Assembly: GCA_947498815.1 (NCBI GenBank)
Contig: CANMLU010000001.1
Location: 1-64,000 of the forward strand
Origin: an uncultured Aquimarina sp.
GTDB lineage: Bacteria > Bacteroidota > Bacteroidia > Flavobacteriales > Flavobacteriaceae
Length of the DNA: 64,000 nucleotides
Reading direction: 5' to 3'
Positions 61,357-64,000 of this stretch are shown here, in pieces. Each line of letters begins with the position of its first letter. Within the stretch, counting starts at the first letter, position 1. The position numbers were made by a program, and so were the translations under genes. Under the pieces are notes generated by a model. It saw nothing but the letters and a program-made list of their open reading frames with translations, was not told the DNA's origin and did not search any database.

Positions 61357-63621
61357 TCAGGTTTTAATTTTTGGACTTTTTAACAATATTTCATCATATT
61401 GGATGTCTGATATCACTTTTTCAAGGCGCGTACCAAAATCCAACAAGGCTTTAATCTCTTTAATACTAGCAAGACGTTCTCTTCGCATCAGCAACAATGA
61501 ATGTCCATTGGATTCGATATGATAATAGGGATTACTTTCAAAAAACAGGACTAATTCGTCGGTAAAAAACGATTTGATTTTTTCGGGATATTCTCCCAGA
61601 AGAAAAAATCGTTTTGAAAAATCAGGATGGTCTTCGACAGTGATGTCCTTAAATCCCGAAAACTTGTATACAAACTCTAATAGTCCTTCACGGTCCAATG
61701 TAAATTTTGGAACGTCACTCTTAAGCTTTATGGTTAATACAGTTGTTCTTACCAATGTTCTGGCGATGAACTCTCCTTCAGAAAACTCAACATCAGAAAT
61801 TTTAAAAACAGCTTTCGGATCAAAAATTGAATTGCTTAAATAGGTTATTTTCTTAATTTTAAAGAAAACAAAATCATTCAAACCAGAGATATCGGTATCT
61901 TTTTTTGGATTATAGTTCCGAGCAAAATCATTTGCAATACCCTTTAAGTCTTGTTGTCTTTTGGTAAGGCCAGTTTTTGAGCCTAATTTGATTTTTCTTG
62001 AAAAAGGGATTAGACTTCTTATTGCCAAAGGATGTTCTGATGAGGCCCCATGGATATCTAATCCGGTAATTTCAAAAGACCCCCCTTTTCGGGTAAAAGT
62101 TTCTTGATACCCCAATAAGCTTTCTTGTACTGTATAATCCACAAAATCGCAAAGTGAAAAATCTATAACAGCATCTTGATTTTCGGGGATGGTATCCAAC
62201 CTTTTTTTTAATTTAGAGAAATTTAAAAAGCTCGAAAAATTCTTAACACTAATAAAATATGTGCCGTTGCCCCCCTCTTTAAACATTAAGACATTGGGCT
62301 TAAAAAGACTTCTAACAAAAAACATCATACTCTTATTGAGTATAAAATGGATGATGATTGCAGTTAGAATTCCAATTAGAATTCCGGTAATCAAATTAGT
62401 AGTAATTGTTGCAATAATTGTAGCCGAAAAAATAATAAGTTGCTCCTTACCAATCTTGGCAACGTCTTTTAGGTTTCTGGGAGCGGCTAATTTGTATCCT
62501 GTATATACCAAAATCGCAGCTAGTGCAGTGAGCGGGATTCTTTTGAGTTGATCCTGAAAGAGCACTACAAACAAAATCAAAAACACTGAATGGAAGAAAT
62601 TGGATGACCTGTTGGACCCTCCATTATTAACATTTACAGAGCTTCGGGCAATAACGGTAACAACATTAAGCCCGCCCAAAAAACCACTTACAATAGAGGC
62701 AATACCCAGTGCAGTTAAGTCTTTATTTACATTGGACCTTCTTTTTAAAGGATCTAGTTTATCTACCGCTTTGATACTTAATAAAGACTCTATAGAAGAT
62801 ATGAGCGTAATGGCGATAACTGCACCTATAAATTTGGCATCAAAAACCAAAGAGAAATCAGGTCTTGGGAAACTTAAAAAAACATTATCAGGAATCTGTA
62901 CCAACAAATCCTTTCCGATAGGATATTGCTCTGTAGAAAAGAATTCATAATAATAACTCAAACCTATGGCCAACAATACTATCCACATTGGAGCAGGAAC
63001 AAGCTGAAAGTATTTGTTTCGGATTTTACCATAAAAAAACATAATCAGCAAGCTTAATATCCCAACAATCGCCGCAACAATCGCCGCACTATATTCTGGT
63101 TTAAATAATAACAAAACCGTATCGGGAATGTCTTTGAGTAAAGAAATGGTGTCTCCTTTGATACGCGTGTTTGCTAACATCACATGGACTTGTTTTGCAA
63201 ATATGCTGATCCCAATTGCTGCCAGCATCCCTTGTATTGCCGAGGATGGGAAAAAATCACTAAGAATCCCCAATCGCAACTGGCCAATAAGTATCATTAA
63301 AGCACCAGAGCAAATAATTGCTGCGAGGGTAAAAATATACCCTTGATACAAATCGCCATTGGCTAAGGTAGTGATAGCACCCAACAGAACCACTACCAAT
63401 CCATTACCAGGACCAGTTACAGTAATTTTGGATCCACCAAATATGGACACAACAATACCCCCGGCTATCGAGGCTATTACACCAGAAATAGGAGGGGCCT
63501 CTGAAGCCAAGGCCAAGCCTAGACCCAAGGGTAATGCGATTAACGAAACCACAAAACCGGAAAATATATTTTTTGGTAATTGTGCTATAAAATACGATGC
63601 ATTACTTTTTTTGTTTTCCAT
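61357..63621 (-). CDS. SulP (SLC26)-family anion transporter with STAS-like domain and unusual C-terminal extension
   Basis: A 754-aa inner-membrane transporter. It opens with the SulP signature (FSGFVVSLIALPLGLGLALASEAPPISGVIASIAGGIVVSIFGG), about eleven membrane segments to residue ~430 (KAVDKLDPLKRRSNVNKDLTALGIASIVSGFLGGLNV is the conserved SLC26 motif), then a STAS-like domain (~460-560: DAVIDFSLCDFVDYTVQESLLGYQE...GGSFEITGLD). A further ~200 residues (HPDFSKRFFLLGEYPEKIKSFF...LLLMRRERLASIKE) match no domain I recognise. SulP proteins carry sulfate, bicarbonate or other anions. The start codon directly abuts the stop of the upstream Usp gene, so translation is coupled. Confidence 0.92.
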   Translation of the reverse strand: MENKKSNASYFIAQLPKNIFSGFVVSLIALPLGLGLALASEAPPISGVIASIAGGIVVSIFGGSKITVTGPGNGLVVVLLGAITTLANGDLYQGYIFTLAAIICSGALMILIGQLRLGILSDFFPSSAIQGMLAAIGISIFAKQVHVMLANTRIKGDTISLLKDIPDTVLLLFKPEYSAAIVAAIVGILSLLIMFFYGKIRNKYFQLVPAPMWIVLLAIGLSYYYEFFSTEQYPIGKDLLVQIPDNVFLSFPRPDFSLVFDAKFIGAVIAITLISSIESLLSIKAVDKLDPLKRRSNVNKDLTALGIASIVSGFLGGLNVVTVIARSSVNVNNGGSNRSSNFFHSVFLILFVVLFQDQLKRIPLTALAAILVYTGYKLAAPRNLKDVAKIGKEQLIIFSATIIATITTNLITGILIGILTAIIIHFILNKSMMFFVRSLFKPNVLMFKEGGNGTYFISVKNFSSFLNFSKLKKRLDTIPENQDAVIDFSLCDFVDYTVQESLLGYQETFTRKGGSFEITGLDIHGASSEHPLAIRSLIPFSRKIKLGSKTGLTKRQQDLKGIANDFARNYNPKKDTDISGLNDFVFFKIKKITYLSNSIFDPKAVFKISDVEFSEGEFIARTLVRTTVLTIKLKSDVPKFTLDREGLLEFVYKFSGFKDITVEDHPDFSKRFFLLGEYPEKIKSFFTDELVLFFESNPYYHIESNGHSLLLMRRERLASIKEIKALLDFGTRLEKVISDIQYDEILLKSPKIKT

Positions 63622-64000
63622 CTATCGCATTATTAAAACATCGGTTGGTAGTTCTGACAATATATGCTCCAAATCATGCGGAAAAATGCGATCCAAAAAA
63701 GTTGTTCTTGGCGGGGCATTCATGATGAGCAAATCTGCCGCAACCACCTTGGCATAATGGCCTATTGAATATCCTCTTTTGCCAAAAATGGACTGTGACT
63801 TGATCAAAATACCTTTTTTAAGATCTTCTGGAACATCACCAAGAATATGTTGAACTCTCAGATCCTCTTCTTTTGCTAATTGTTCTTTTATGAGTGTATC
63901 TTTTAATAATGATTGATCATCCTCTACCACAACTTTTACTTCTTGTCGCGAAATTTCTTCAACAATGGTTAATTTTTGCGCGCCTAGATTTTGCCCAACC
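63622..64000 (-). CDS. Universal stress protein (UspA family), C-terminal part
   Basis: The open frame continues past the right edge, so the start is missing; 126 codons are visible. The sequence LGAQKLTIVEEISRQEVKVVVEDDQ...VQHILGDVPEDLKKGILIKSQSIFG is followed by YAKVVAADLLIMNAPPRTTFLDRIFPHDLEHILSELPTDVLIMR, the layout of the C-terminal half of a Usp domain ending in the VLIMR strand. The usual G-x2-G-x9-G(S/T) ATP-loop is replaced by APPRTTFLDRIF, so ATP-binding may be lost. The stop abuts the SulP start codon, and a SulP-Usp operon is likely. Confidence 0.72.
   Translation of the reverse strand, partial: VGQNLGAQKLTIVEEISRQEVKVVVEDDQSLLKDTLIKEQLAKEEDLRVQHILGDVPEDLKKGILIKSQSIFGKRGYSIGHYAKVVAADLLIMNAPPRTTFLDRIFPHDLEHILSELPTDVLIMR

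Overview
The window looks like chromosomal DNA of a marine-type Flavobacteriaceae (phylum Bacteroidota). It is AT-rich, several genes carry the phylum's TAnnTTTG promoter element, and the gene set is typical of the group: DUF4837, DUF4175, DUF2807, PorP/SprF proteins, gliding-motility/type IX secretion (T9SS) sorting domains, and lipoproteins with short lipoboxes. Genus cannot be fixed from the sequence alone; an Aquimarina-like organism is a guess.

Layout. At 1-620 is the 3' part of an IS3-family transposase gene. At 0.75-7.1 kb (minus strand) lie the Tex RNA-binding protein, a DUF4837 lipoprotein, a LysM lytic transglycosylase and phosphoglycerate kinase. At 7.5-9.1 kb (plus) are the DNA polymerase III delta' subunit and a DoxX-like membrane protein. 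At 9.2-32.3 kb (minus) is the most striking region, a 23-kb T9SS surface-protein locus: a 692-aa protein with a gliding-motility type B C-terminal domain, then a PorP/SprF barrel fused to a long Ala/Glu-rich coiled coil and two SPOR-like repeats, then a ~3630-aa SprB-repeat adhesin with a type B domain, then a second PorP/SprF protein. After an intrinsic terminator comes a 1903-aa paralogous adhesin that carries a type A sorting domain instead. Each type B cargo is thus followed by its own PorP/SprF gene, as in the known sprB-sprF pair. The barrel-coiled coil-SPOR fusion may be an outer-membrane-to-peptidoglycan tether serving the secreted cargo (inference).

At 32.8-41.3 kb (minus) are an OmpH/Skp-like lipoprotein, a SAM methyltransferase, a tandem pair of small membrane-protein paralogues (one broken by a single-base frameshift at a homopolymer), mnmG, ybeY and a DUF4175 protein. 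Five copies of a 16-bp palindrome matching the chromosomal parS (ParB-binding) consensus lie between 34.6 and 41.5 kb, three of them within 106 bp beside mnmG. This suggests the ParB loading zone, and probably the replication origin, is near, although no parAB or dnaA is in the window.

At 41.5-64 kb is mostly housekeeping: gltX, an SPFH protein, a small secreted protein, glnS, folB, tRNA-Cys(GCA), a LysE-type exporter, a DUF2807 protein, RNase R, a 59-aa membrane peptide gene, a DUF2007 protein, rpiB, a CDF metal exporter, a GNAT acetyltransferase, rnpA followed by a C-terminal processing protease, an operon of metallo-beta-lactamase-fold hydrolase, subtilisin-like lipoprotein and M1 peptidase, and finally a SulP anion transporter next to a universal-stress-protein gene cut by the window edge. 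Many convergent gene ends share strong bidirectional hairpin terminators.
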